A DNA stretch of 11,898 nucleotides, from positions 1 to 11,898 of the forward strand of contig DAOUYU010000036.1 in NCBI GenBank assembly GCA_030673995.1. The letters run 5' to 3'. A program made the translations under genes and the position numbers. A model generated the notes under the pieces. The model made no database searches. It saw only the letters and a list, made by a program, of their open reading frames with translations, and was not told the DNA's origin. Shown one piece after another: positions 1-6,398 of this stretch; positions within the stretch are counted from its first letter, which is position 1; every line of letters begins with the position of its first letter. The stretch is from Candidatus Aminicenantota bacterium. GTDB lineage: Bacteria; Acidobacteriota; Aminicenantia; Aminicenantales; Aminicenantaceae.

Positions 1-243
1 CTTTTCCCATTTTTCTCTATATCCACGGGAGATCAGGGCAGGCTTAGAGCCCTGTTTGATCAGATAAGATAACAGGTTTATGACGAGCGGTGTTTTTTCC
101 GTTCCACCGAAGGAGATATTTCCAACACTGATTACCGGTAAAGGTGCTTTTTTGGGTGTTAATAATTTTCGGGAATAGAGCCAATTTTTAATCTGGCACC
201 CTGAAATGTTAAAAAATGAGATAAAAAGTAGAAGGGCCTTCAT
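1..243 (-). CDS. lpxK: Tetraacyldisaccharide 4'-kinase LpxK, N-terminal 81 residues (gene runs off the left edge)
   Basis: LpxK phosphorylates the 4' position of the lipid A disaccharide at the inner face of the cytoplasmic membrane, the step before Kdo transfer. Only 81 codons are inside the window. The visible part has a short hydrophobic N-terminus (residues 3-14), the family's LYSRKLL and PLPVISVGNIS stretch, and the P-loop region 41-51, then an ALISRGYR segment (69-76) typical of the family. The P-loop reads GGTEKTP where most relatives have GGTGKTP, so Glu49 replaces a P-loop glycine. The ATG at 243 is the only ATG start: an in-frame TAG lies four codons upstream. The N-terminus before the P-loop is about ten residues shorter than in Escherichia coli LpxK. 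There is no Shine-Dalgarno sequence, and a promoter abuts the start codon. The family call is firm; activity with Glu49 is untested. Confidence 0.9.
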   Translation of the reverse strand, partial: MKALLLFISFFNISGCQIKNWLYSRKLLTPKKAPLPVISVGNISFGGTEKTPLVINLLSYLIKQGSKPALISRGYREKWEK

Positions 244-251
244 CCACTGGG

Positions 252-280
252 ACTATACACTATTCAATATCCACTTTCAA
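252..280 (-). promoter_or_regulatory. Predicted sigma70-type promoter of lpxK, close to the start codon
   Basis: On the minus strand, TTGAAA (275-280) and TATAGT (252-257) are separated by exactly 17 bases; each hexamer matches the consensus at five of six positions. Only 8 bases lie between the -10 box and the ATG, so transcription would start about 2 bases before the start codon. The absence of a Shine-Dalgarno sequence agrees with a leaderless message. Confidence 0.55.
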
Positions 281-389
281 GACAGCACCGCCTGAGCCAT
301 TTTTCTTTTTGACTTTCAATTTTATCTTATGATAGTTTAACGGATAGCTAGAGGGTGAGAATATTAGAGATTCCTCACTGTTTTTGAAC

Positions 390-1268
390 ATGAAGTTAGA
401 TATTGGCAAGAGAAAAATAGCGGTTGTTGTTCTACTGCTGGTGACAGCTTGCTTTTTTTTCTGCAGGAAAAGCTCCGAAGTCAAAGGGACTGAGCTCGAA
501 GTGAGCTTTTCGGAGTCTCCTTTATCAGATAGATTGATTACCGATGTTCAATACAGATGGAAGACCAAGAAAAACTTCGCAGGAATAGATCAAAATTGCC
601 ATATTTTTGTGCACTTTTGGCACAGAAACAATCTCATTTTATACGATAATCATGTCCCTGAAATTCCAATACCTCAATGGGAGCCGGATAAAGAGTATGT
701 TTACTCGAGGAGAATTTATATACCATCTTTCATTGATGCCTCCGATCCTGAGTTCAAAGGAGAAGAGACGATAAAGCTTTCTATCGGATTTGCCTTTCCC
801 CAAGGTAGCCCAGGAAAGCTATTGAGGAAAGTCTTCGAAAGAAAAATAAAGTTTATGACTCCTCCGCCTGATACACCCGAAATAATATACGAAAATGGCT
901 GGTATGATTTTGAGATAAACCCAGAGGATTTTCTTAAGAGGTGGAGATGGACGGGTAAAGAGGCTAGGTGTTTTATCGATAATCCGCATCGAGATGCACT
1001 CCTTGTCATAAGAGGGGGAGTTAGCTCTAAAGCGGCGAGTGGTCAAAAGGTGATCTTCAGGCTTAATGATAAGCTTTTAGACGAGTTTATCCCGGAAAAA
1101 AGAAATTTTGAGAAATCATATAACATAAAAAAGGGCATGCTTGGTAAAGAAGCTAAATTCTATCTCGTTATCGCTGTAGATAAAATATTTATCCCGGTAC
1201 AAGTCATCCCTGGTTCTAAGGATGAGCGGGAGTTGGGGATTAAAATTTCCTTCATTTATTTTAGATAA
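390..1268 (+). CDS. Predicted lipoprotein of unknown function with two beta-rich regions
   Basis: I do not recognise a named function. Reading from the ATG at 390 gives 292 residues; an in-frame TTG two codons upstream is a possible but less likely start. A basic N-terminus (GKRK, 6-9) and a hydrophobic stretch (10-20) lead to a lipobox-like VTAC with Cys21, suggesting export and lipidation, although the following FFFC is unusual and a membrane anchor is an alternative. Region 35-155 contains HIFVHFWHRN, an YDNHVPEIPIPQW stretch and EYVYSRRIYIP. Region 165-292 contains NGWYDFEINPED, RWRWTGKEARCFIDNP, DKIFIPVQ and DERELGI. I recall this pattern (His-rich strand, Asp-His-Pro-Pro, then a GW...WRWT...NP unit ending in D-x-RELGI) from accessory domains of Acidobacteriota-type envelope proteins; that is memory, not a search. 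It is the only plus-strand gene among minus-strand genes in the left 9 kb, so it is probably transcribed alone. Confidence 0.75.
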   Translation: MKLDIGKRKIAVVVLLLVTACFFFCRKSSEVKGTELEVSFSESPLSDRLITDVQYRWKTKKNFAGIDQNCHIFVHFWHRNNLILYDNHVPEIPIPQWEPDKEYVYSRRIYIPSFIDASDPEFKGEETIKLSIGFAFPQGSPGKLLRKVFERKIKFMTPPPDTPEIIYENGWYDFEINPEDFLKRWRWTGKEARCFIDNPHRDALLVIRGGVSSKAASGQKVIFRLNDKLLDEFIPEKRNFEKSYNIKKGMLGKEAKFYLVIAVDKIFIPVQVIPGSKDERELGIKISFIYFR

Positions 1269-1353
1269 GGAGAAAGGAATGGGTGTAATCCCCAGTTCTG
1301 AGGCTTTATTGGGAGGGAGTGAAGATCTGCGTGGATTTTATTCTTTTCCGCCC

Positions 1354-1935
1354 TTATTCTTTACCAATCTTTCTGAGTAATGCAATCACCTTTCTTAAAT
1401 CTTCCCTGATGCTGGTTTCTTCTTCCTTAGCTTTTTGAAGCTGTTGAGAGGTCTCGCTGATTTCGCGCTGAACATCCTCTCTGGCAGTTAAATCATCCAT
1501 GCTGTAAAATTGCTTCCATAGGGTGTTCAGCTTTCTGGATAATGTGTTCACATCTTCTTTCGCCTTGTCCCATTGGTCTTCAAGCTGAGCTTGGAGTGTT
1601 TTCAAGCCCTCTACTTCTTCGTCTTCAGCCTTGACAGGTTCTGCAGCCTGCGTTTCACTAGGTTGTTCTTCTCTGGTCAGGGATTCCTCCGGGGTGCTGG
1701 TCACTCTTTGGCTTTCGCTACTGCTCGTTAGGGAGAGGATTGTGGTAAGGGCTGCCCCTCTTTTGATATTTTTCAGGTCAGCTTTGGTGACAATTTTTCC
1801 TCTTTTTCCCTGCAGTCTAAGATTTGTTCTTCGTTGTTTCTCCTTTTTTGCTAATTCAACTACGCTTTGAGAGCAAAGAAGAGAAGTCAAAAGAAAGGGA
1901 AGAATGAATCCCGCAACGATTTTTTTTATGTTCAT
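1354..1935 (-). CDS. Secreted coiled-coil protein of unknown function
   Basis: This is a 193-residue protein with a clear signal peptide: NIKK at the N-terminus, a hydrophobic core (residues 7-20), then SLLCSQS. Cys21 is preceded by Leu at -1, so this is a poor lipobox and ordinary cleavage near residue 22-24 seems likelier. The mature protein starts with a charged SVVELAKKEKQRR segment and a KIVTKADLKN motif (48-57). I have seen such segments in secreted proteins of Acidobacteriota-type genomes. A Ser/Thr/Glu/Pro-rich linker (about 69-107) leads to a long heptad-like, Glu/Lys/Gln-rich helical segment (108-190), a predicted coiled coil. No enzymatic motif is visible. It is convergent with the lipoprotein gene to its left and has its own predicted promoter with no leader. 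A periplasmic structural or scaffolding role is possible but is a guess. Confidence 0.8.
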   Translation of the reverse strand: MNIKKIVAGFILPFLLTSLLCSQSVVELAKKEKQRRTNLRLQGKRGKIVTKADLKNIKRGAALTTILSLTSSSESQRVTSTPEESLTREEQPSETQAAEPVKAEDEEVEGLKTLQAQLEDQWDKAKEDVNTLSRKLNTLWKQFYSMDDLTAREDVQREISETSQQLQKAKEEETSIREDLRKVIALLRKIGKE

Positions 1936-1943
1936 TTTTCTAT

Positions 1944-1972
1944 ATTTTATATGATAAGAATTTTTCTGTCAA
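1944..1972 (-). promoter_or_regulatory. Predicted strong sigma70-type promoter of the coiled-coil protein gene, leaderless geometry
   Basis: On the minus strand a perfect TTGACA (1967-1972) is followed after 17 bases by TAAAAT (1944-1949, five of six consensus positions). An overlapping TATAAA gives a 15-base spacer. Exactly 8 bases separate TAAAAT from the ATG at 1935, so the predicted start of transcription is about 1937. No ribosome binding site exists between them (ATAGAAAA). The geometry is identical to that of the lpxK promoter. Confidence 0.65.
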
Positions 1973-2099
1973 TCAGCTTGGCTCAGTTAAAATGCCGGAG
2001 GCCTGTTCCGGAAGATTTACCCATAGGGGGTACGCCTGGTCTGTTTCGCTACCTGACTCCATTTGTATCATTCATTACTATTATTGAGCTACAGTAAAA

Positions 2100-4577
2100 T
2101 TAATAAAAATCATCAAATAAGTAAACCACCTTTAGAGATGATTTGTGGAATGATTTTTCCTGCTTTTTTATCACCCGCAAGGGTGATTCTATTTTATAGT
2201 GAATACCTGATGCAGTTCGAACAGAGATTCTCCGGCCATCTGAGGAGACTTCTATCGCTCCGTTGAGGTCGGTACGGAACACTTTTGCTCCAATGTCTTT
2301 ATATCTCTTTAAGACTTCTTTGTGAGGGAAACCGTATCTGTTACCTTTACCTAAGGAGATCATTACGATCTGGGGAACAGTGCTATCTAGAAAATCTTTT
2401 GAGCTTGAAGAGCGGCTTCCATGGTGAGGAGATTTGAGTATTTGGCATTTGATCTCTCCGGAGTTTTCTAGAATTTCTCTTTCTGCATCTTTGCCTATGT
2501 CGCCAGTGAGGAGAAAGGACGTTTGCTTGTATATGATTCGGAGCACAAGAGAATGATCGTTTTGTTCTCTGGCTACATAAGGGTCCATTCGCTTAGGGTG
2601 GAGAGCTTCAATTTTTACGTTTTTTTCGAGATGGGAGTCACCACGAAAAAACCTCTTACAACGAACGGATGGCCGGAGCAACTTTTTGAGTTCTGCATAT
2701 GACTCGTTTTCCAAGGGGCTGAAGGCTTCCCAGAATTCATCAATTTTAAAGTTTCTGGCAACTGCTTTTAAACCGTTTTGATGATCAGGATGGGCATGAG
2801 TTAGGACCAGGTAATCAATTTTTTTTATTCCTTTCCTCCAAAGGAAGGGAGAGACCACTCTTTCGCCAACGTCAAAGGTACTCTCAGGGAAACCGCCCCC
2901 ATCAACTAGCATTTTCTTGTGCCCGGGAAATTCGACTAATATAGCGTCTCCCTCTCCGACATCGATACAGGTGACTTTGAGGTTTTTGGATGAGGAGGGA
3001 AAAGGATAGGAGATCAAAATGGCAAGAGAAACGAGAAAACAGAGAAGAAAGACGAGCTTTTGTCTTTTTACCTTTGAGGGCAAAAGCATAAGATAGAGAA
3101 AAAGAAAATAGCCGATTATGGTGAGAAGATGAGGCGTAGGTATTCGATAAGAGATGAGAGAAAACCTGTCAAAAATGTGTGAACAACCGATAAGCAGGTC
3201 TATGAGGAAATGTATGCCTTGAGCGAGAAGTCCGGCAAGAAAAGAGCTGGTGAAAGAAAGAAGAAGGAAGATATAGCCGCTGGCCATGATGAGTCCCACT
3301 AGAGGCAACGCTGCATAGTTAAGGATGAGTGAGGAGAATGTTACTCTGTTGAAAGAGCTGACAATAAAAGGCAAAATGCCGAGTTGAGCGGAAAGAGAAA
3401 GAGTCAGAATCTCACTGGTTCTAAAAGGAAGCCTGGGAAGGTACTTTATGATTTTAGGGAAGAAGAGAATGATGGATAAGGTGGCGGCAAATGTAAGCTG
3501 GAAACCCAGATGAAACAGGCTGAATGGATTGAAAAGAAGTAAGATGAAGGCGCTTATGGAGATTGTGTTGATCAGGTTTACATTTTTCCAAATGAGTTTG
3601 CCGAAGAGAAAAGCCAGGGCCATGATCGTGGCCCTCACGACAGAAGGTCTTCCTTCCACTAAGAAGGCAAAAAAGAAGAGAAAGATCATAACCAGGATAT
3701 AAGAGAGGCGGGTTTGAATTCTCATGAGCTTGAAGAGAGAGAAGAGAAAGAAGGAAAGTATTGCAATGTGGGCTCCGGATATGGCAAAAAGATGGAAGAT
3801 GCCCGCTTTTTGGAGAGATTGAGTGACAGAGGGATCCATTCGTGTTCTCTCTCCCAGAAGAAGAGCTTCAAGGACCGCTCCCTGCTGAGAAAGAGACTTT
3901 ATACGGGGGGAAGGAAAATATTTTTCGATTTTTTGCTGTATTTTTTTGCGAATCACTGATACCAGATGAAGAGGGTCATGTGTCTTTCCGGATTTTAGTT
4001 TTTCCACGAGAAGAGGGCTTTTGCAGGTTGCCCGGTGGTGGATGTTCTGGCTTTTGAGATAAGCATCCAAGGAAAATGACTTAAAGTTCTGAAAACCTTT
4101 GTGAGGGAGAAGCCGCGCAGAAACCTTGATTTTGTCGTGGGTAAAGAGGTTAAGGGAAGGTGGAAAAATCGAGGAATGGGGAACGGTGATCCTCAGATTC
4201 CCTTTTATTTTTTTCTCTTTGTTCTGGTAAAGAACTTTTTCGACTTTTAAAAAGAGAAAGTCCCTGTCATGACCTCGAGATGGGGATTTGTATAATGTAC
4301 CAAAAAAGTCGGCATGCGCTGTGTGCTTTAAAGTGTGAAGAGAATTTCCTTCAAAATTCCTGTCAGAGACAGAATAGATGCAGGCACCAAAAAGAAAAGT
4401 AGAGAGGAGAATAAGCACAAAAGAGTGTTTTTCTCTTCTGATAGAATAGAAAAGCCAAGCACAGGCGAGGCTTGCCATTAAGGATAAAACCAAGCTCAGC
4501 AAGGAGATAGAGAAAAAAGAAGAGAAGAGAATTCCTGTAACAAGAGGCAGAGCGAGGAAAAGAAAGGGGAAAGGCAT
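2100..4577 (-). CDS. comEC: DNA internalization protein ComEC/Rec2
   Basis: ComEC forms the inner-membrane channel that takes single-stranded DNA into the cytoplasm during natural transformation. The 825-residue length is normal for the full three-part form. Residues 1-70 hold hydrophobic segments. Residues 80-200 form a soluble region with a DAYLKSQNIHHRA stretch, as in the DUF4131/OB-like part. Residues 230-520 are the multi-membrane Competence domain, with LLLGERTRMD (239-248), FAISGAHIAIL (264-274) and VEGRPSVVRA (307-316). Residues 533-795 are a metallo-beta-lactamase-type domain with IDVGEGDAILVEF (538-550), the metal-binding HAHPDH (594-599), LTGDIG (690-695) and SPHHGSRSS (716-724). 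All expected motifs are intact, so the protein is probably functional. It starts at an ATG without a clear Shine-Dalgarno sequence. It lies 118 bases downstream of the mutase gene, and no other competence genes are in the window. Confidence 0.95.
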   Translation of the reverse strand: MPFPFLFLALPLVTGILFSSFFSISLLSLVLSLMASLACAWLFYSIRREKHSFVLILLSTFLFGACIYSVSDRNFEGNSLHTLKHTAHADFFGTLYKSPSRGHDRDFLFLKVEKVLYQNKEKKIKGNLRITVPHSSIFPPSLNLFTHDKIKVSARLLPHKGFQNFKSFSLDAYLKSQNIHHRATCKSPLLVEKLKSGKTHDPLHLVSVIRKKIQQKIEKYFPSPRIKSLSQQGAVLEALLLGERTRMDPSVTQSLQKAGIFHLFAISGAHIAILSFFLFSLFKLMRIQTRLSYILVMIFLFFFAFLVEGRPSVVRATIMALAFLFGKLIWKNVNLINTISISAFILLLFNPFSLFHLGFQLTFAATLSIILFFPKIIKYLPRLPFRTSEILTLSLSAQLGILPFIVSSFNRVTFSSLILNYAALPLVGLIMASGYIFLLLSFTSSFLAGLLAQGIHFLIDLLIGCSHIFDRFSLISYRIPTPHLLTIIGYFLFLYLMLLPSKVKRQKLVFLLCFLVSLAILISYPFPSSSKNLKVTCIDVGEGDAILVEFPGHKKMLVDGGGFPESTFDVGERVVSPFLWRKGIKKIDYLVLTHAHPDHQNGLKAVARNFKIDEFWEAFSPLENESYAELKKLLRPSVRCKRFFRGDSHLEKNVKIEALHPKRMDPYVAREQNDHSLVLRIIYKQTSFLLTGDIGKDAEREILENSGEIKCQILKSPHHGSRSSSSKDFLDSTVPQIVMISLGKGNRYGFPHKEVLKRYKDIGAKVFRTDLNGAIEVSSDGRRISVRTASGIHYKIESPLRVIKKQEKSFHKSSLKVVYLFDDFY

Positions 4578-4606
4578 TTTATCTATTGCCGATCAAAAAT
4601 GGCTGA

Positions 4607-4615
4607 TTATCAACA
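4607..4615 (+). promoter_or_regulatory. DnaA-box-like site, one mismatch
   Basis: TTATCAACA differs from the TTATCCACA consensus at one position. It has the same orientation as the perfect box 56 bases to its right. On the minus strand it overlaps a GATAAT -10-like hexamer (4606-4611), which has no good -35 box. Confidence 0.25.
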
Positions 4616-4662
4616 ACCAGCGGCCATTTAAGATGGATGATTTTTTTCAATAGAAACATGTC

Positions 4663-4671
4663 TTATCCACA
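4663..4671 (+). promoter_or_regulatory. Perfect DnaA-box match between mcm and comEC
   Basis: TTATCCACA matches the Escherichia coli high-affinity DnaA box exactly and lies in the AT-rich gap between the end of the mutase gene and the start of comEC. Replication genes and a dense box cluster are absent, so this is not evidence for an origin. It could be a DnaA regulatory site or chance. Confidence 0.35.
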
Positions 4672-4695
4672 TAATATGGAAGAAAGCCAAATGGA

Positions 4696-6303
4696 CTAAA
4701 TAACGATGGCTTCCTTATATGTGCCATAAGCTTCCTTGAGAATGGAAGAAATTTCTCCCAGGGTTGCCTTTGCTTTGACAGCATCGATAATGTAAGGAAA
4801 GAGGTTTTCCTCGGTGCCAACTGCCTCCTTTATGGCATGAAGACGGTTTTTGACCTCTTTTTCTGCTCTTTTTTCTTTGAGAAGGCGGATTTTTTTGATC
4901 TGGGCTCTTTCTATTTTTTTAGAGTGAGAGTAAATTCTGAAACGAATCTTCTCTTCTTTATTCTCATATTTGTTGAGGCCGACGATAATCTGTTCTTTGC
5001 TTTCCGTTTGCTTTTGATATCTGTAGGCACTTTCCTGAATTTCCTTCTGAATAAACCCTTTCTCAATAACTTTAAACATTCCTCCCAAATTTTCAATTTT
5101 TTGCAAATACTCCCCTACTTTTTCCTCGATCTGGTTGGTCAGGCTCTCGATGAAATAGGAGCCCCCCAGAGGATCTACTGTGTTGGCTGCACCGCTCTCA
5201 TGAGCGATGATCTGTTGGGTCCGAAGGGCGATCTGGGCTGACTCCTCGCTGGGGAGGGCCAGAGCTTCATCCCTTGAGTTGGTATGAAGAGATTGCGTTC
5301 CTCCAAGTACTGCGGCTAGAGCTTGAAGGGTGACTCTGACTACGTTATTCTCAGGTTGTTGAGCCAAAAGAGTTACTCCGCTTGTTTGAGTGTGGAACCG
5401 GAATTTCCAGGAAAGTGGATTTTTTGCCTGGAATTTTTCTTTCATTAGCTTGGCCCATATTCGTTTCGCAGCACGAAACTTGGCGATTTCTTCGAAAAAG
5501 TCATTGTGTGATGCCAGAAAAAAGGAAAGACGAGGAGCAAAACTGTCAACCTCAAGGCCTGCTTCATCGGCTGCTTGGATATAAGCGATGGCGTCAGCAA
5601 AGGTGAAAGCGAGTTCCTGGACAGCTGTGGCCCCGGCCTCCCTTATGTGATAGCCGCTGATACTCATAGTGTTCCACTGAGGAACATTCTTATGGCAGAA
5701 AAAAAGAATGTCTGTGATGATTTTGATGGAAGCCTGAGGCGGGAAGATATAGGTTCCTCGTGCGATATATTCTTTCAGAATATCGTTTTGGATTGTGCCG
5801 GAAAGTTTTGTCCATTCAATCCCCTCTTTTTCAGCCAAGGCCAAGTACATAGCGAGGATGATGGCTGCAGTGGAGTTGATAGTCATGGAAACACTGACTT
5901 TTTCCAGGGGAATGCGGTTGAAAAGGATTTCCATATCTTCGATGGAATCAATGGCAACCCCTACTTTTCCAACTTCCCCTTGGGCTAGAGGATGATCCGA
6001 GTCAAGCCCCAGTTGGGTTGGAAGGTCGAAAGCGACACTGAGACCTGTCTGTCCCTGAGAAAGGAGAAATCGGTATCTTCTGTTTGATTCTTCTGCTGTT
6101 CCAAAACCAGCATATTGGCGTATGGTCCACAGTTTTCCCCTGTACATCGTTGGATAAACGCCCCGGGTAAATGGGTATTCTCCTGGTTCAGCCAGAGAAG
6201 AGGAAGGATCAAATCCAACTAAATCTTTTTCAGTGTAGACTGTATTGATCTCAATTTGGGAAGAAGCGAAAAATTTGTCTTTTCTCTCCTTATCCGAGGC
6301 CAC
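4696..6303 (-). CDS. Methylmalonyl-CoA mutase, large (substrate-binding) subunit without B12 domain
   Basis: The enzyme interconverts (R)-methylmalonyl-CoA and succinyl-CoA with adenosylcobalamin, linking propionate metabolism to the citric acid cycle. At 535 residues this is only the barrel part that binds the CoA ester, as in two-gene systems where a separate small subunit carries cobalamin. Motifs: EYPFTRGVYPTMYRG (42-56), TIRQYAGFGTAEESNRR (60-76), QTGLSVAFDLPTQLG (85-99), GTIQNDILKEYIARGTYI (169-186) and SISGYHIREAGATAVQE (214-230). By my alignment to Propionibacterium MutB, Tyr64, Arg182 and His219 correspond to Tyr89, Arg207 and His244. Tyr and Arg at these places favour methylmalonyl-CoA over isobutyryl-CoA. 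No DXHXXG cobalamin motif exists at the C-terminus, and no small-subunit or MeaB gene is in the window. The start is GTG at 6303, just after an in-frame stop; the next ATG is at residue 53, inside conserved sequence. Confidence 0.93.
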   Translation of the reverse strand: MASDKERKDKFFASSQIEINTVYTEKDLVGFDPSSSLAEPGEYPFTRGVYPTMYRGKLWTIRQYAGFGTAEESNRRYRFLLSQGQTGLSVAFDLPTQLGLDSDHPLAQGEVGKVGVAIDSIEDMEILFNRIPLEKVSVSMTINSTAAIILAMYLALAEKEGIEWTKLSGTIQNDILKEYIARGTYIFPPQASIKIITDILFFCHKNVPQWNTMSISGYHIREAGATAVQELAFTFADAIAYIQAADEAGLEVDSFAPRLSFFLASHNDFFEEIAKFRAAKRIWAKLMKEKFQAKNPLSWKFRFHTQTSGVTLLAQQPENNVVRVTLQALAAVLGGTQSLHTNSRDEALALPSEESAQIALRTQQIIAHESGAANTVDPLGGSYFIESLTNQIEEKVGEYLQKIENLGGMFKVIEKGFIQKEIQESAYRYQKQTESKEQIIVGLNKYENKEEKIRFRIYSHSKKIERAQIKKIRLLKEKRAEKEVKNRLHAIKEAVGTEENLFPYIIDAVKAKATLGEISSILKEAYGTYKEAIVI

Positions 6304-6398
6304 AATAAACTCTTATTCTTCTGAAAATTTTTTCCTGTCCAATACGCCGGAAGAATTCCCGCTGGAAAGAAGCGCAACATCCCGGGTCCTGCTTTAAA

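Noticed and set aside
305..337. TTGACT at 309-314 with TATGAT at 328-333 as a promoter for the lipoprotein gene
   Set aside because: The spacer would be only 13 bases; with a normal spacer no acceptable -10 box exists, so the promoter of this gene remains unidentified.
1269..1353. Bidirectional terminator between the convergent lipoprotein and coiled-coil genes
   Set aside because: Only a 3-bp GGG/CCC stem (near 1281-1292) is visible, with no adequate stem-loop plus T-run.
1995..2011. Short hairpin CCGGA/TCCGG downstream of comEC with a GGCCTGTTCC loop region, partly like the core of the repeat cluster at 9139-9306
   Set aside because: The stem is only 5 bp and is followed by just four T on the minus strand, too weak to call a terminator. 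The likeness to GGGGCCTGTCCCC could be chance.
3714..4057. Two plus-strand open frames inside comEC
   Set aside because: They are antisense to conserved ComEC motifs and lack any recognisable protein feature.
4578..4695. Replication origin at the DnaA boxes
   Set aside because: There are only two boxes and no dnaA, dnaN, gyrB or parAB genes nearby.
4837..5241. 134-codon plus-strand open frame inside the mutase gene
   Set aside because: It lies opposite a strongly conserved coding sequence and its Phe/Leu-rich composition is the mirror of Glu/Lys codons on the other strand.
6346..6362. Imperfect 7-bp inverted repeat between eno and the mutase gene
   Set aside because: It has one mismatch, a 3-base loop and no U-tract directly after it on the minus strand, so neither a terminator nor an operator is supported.
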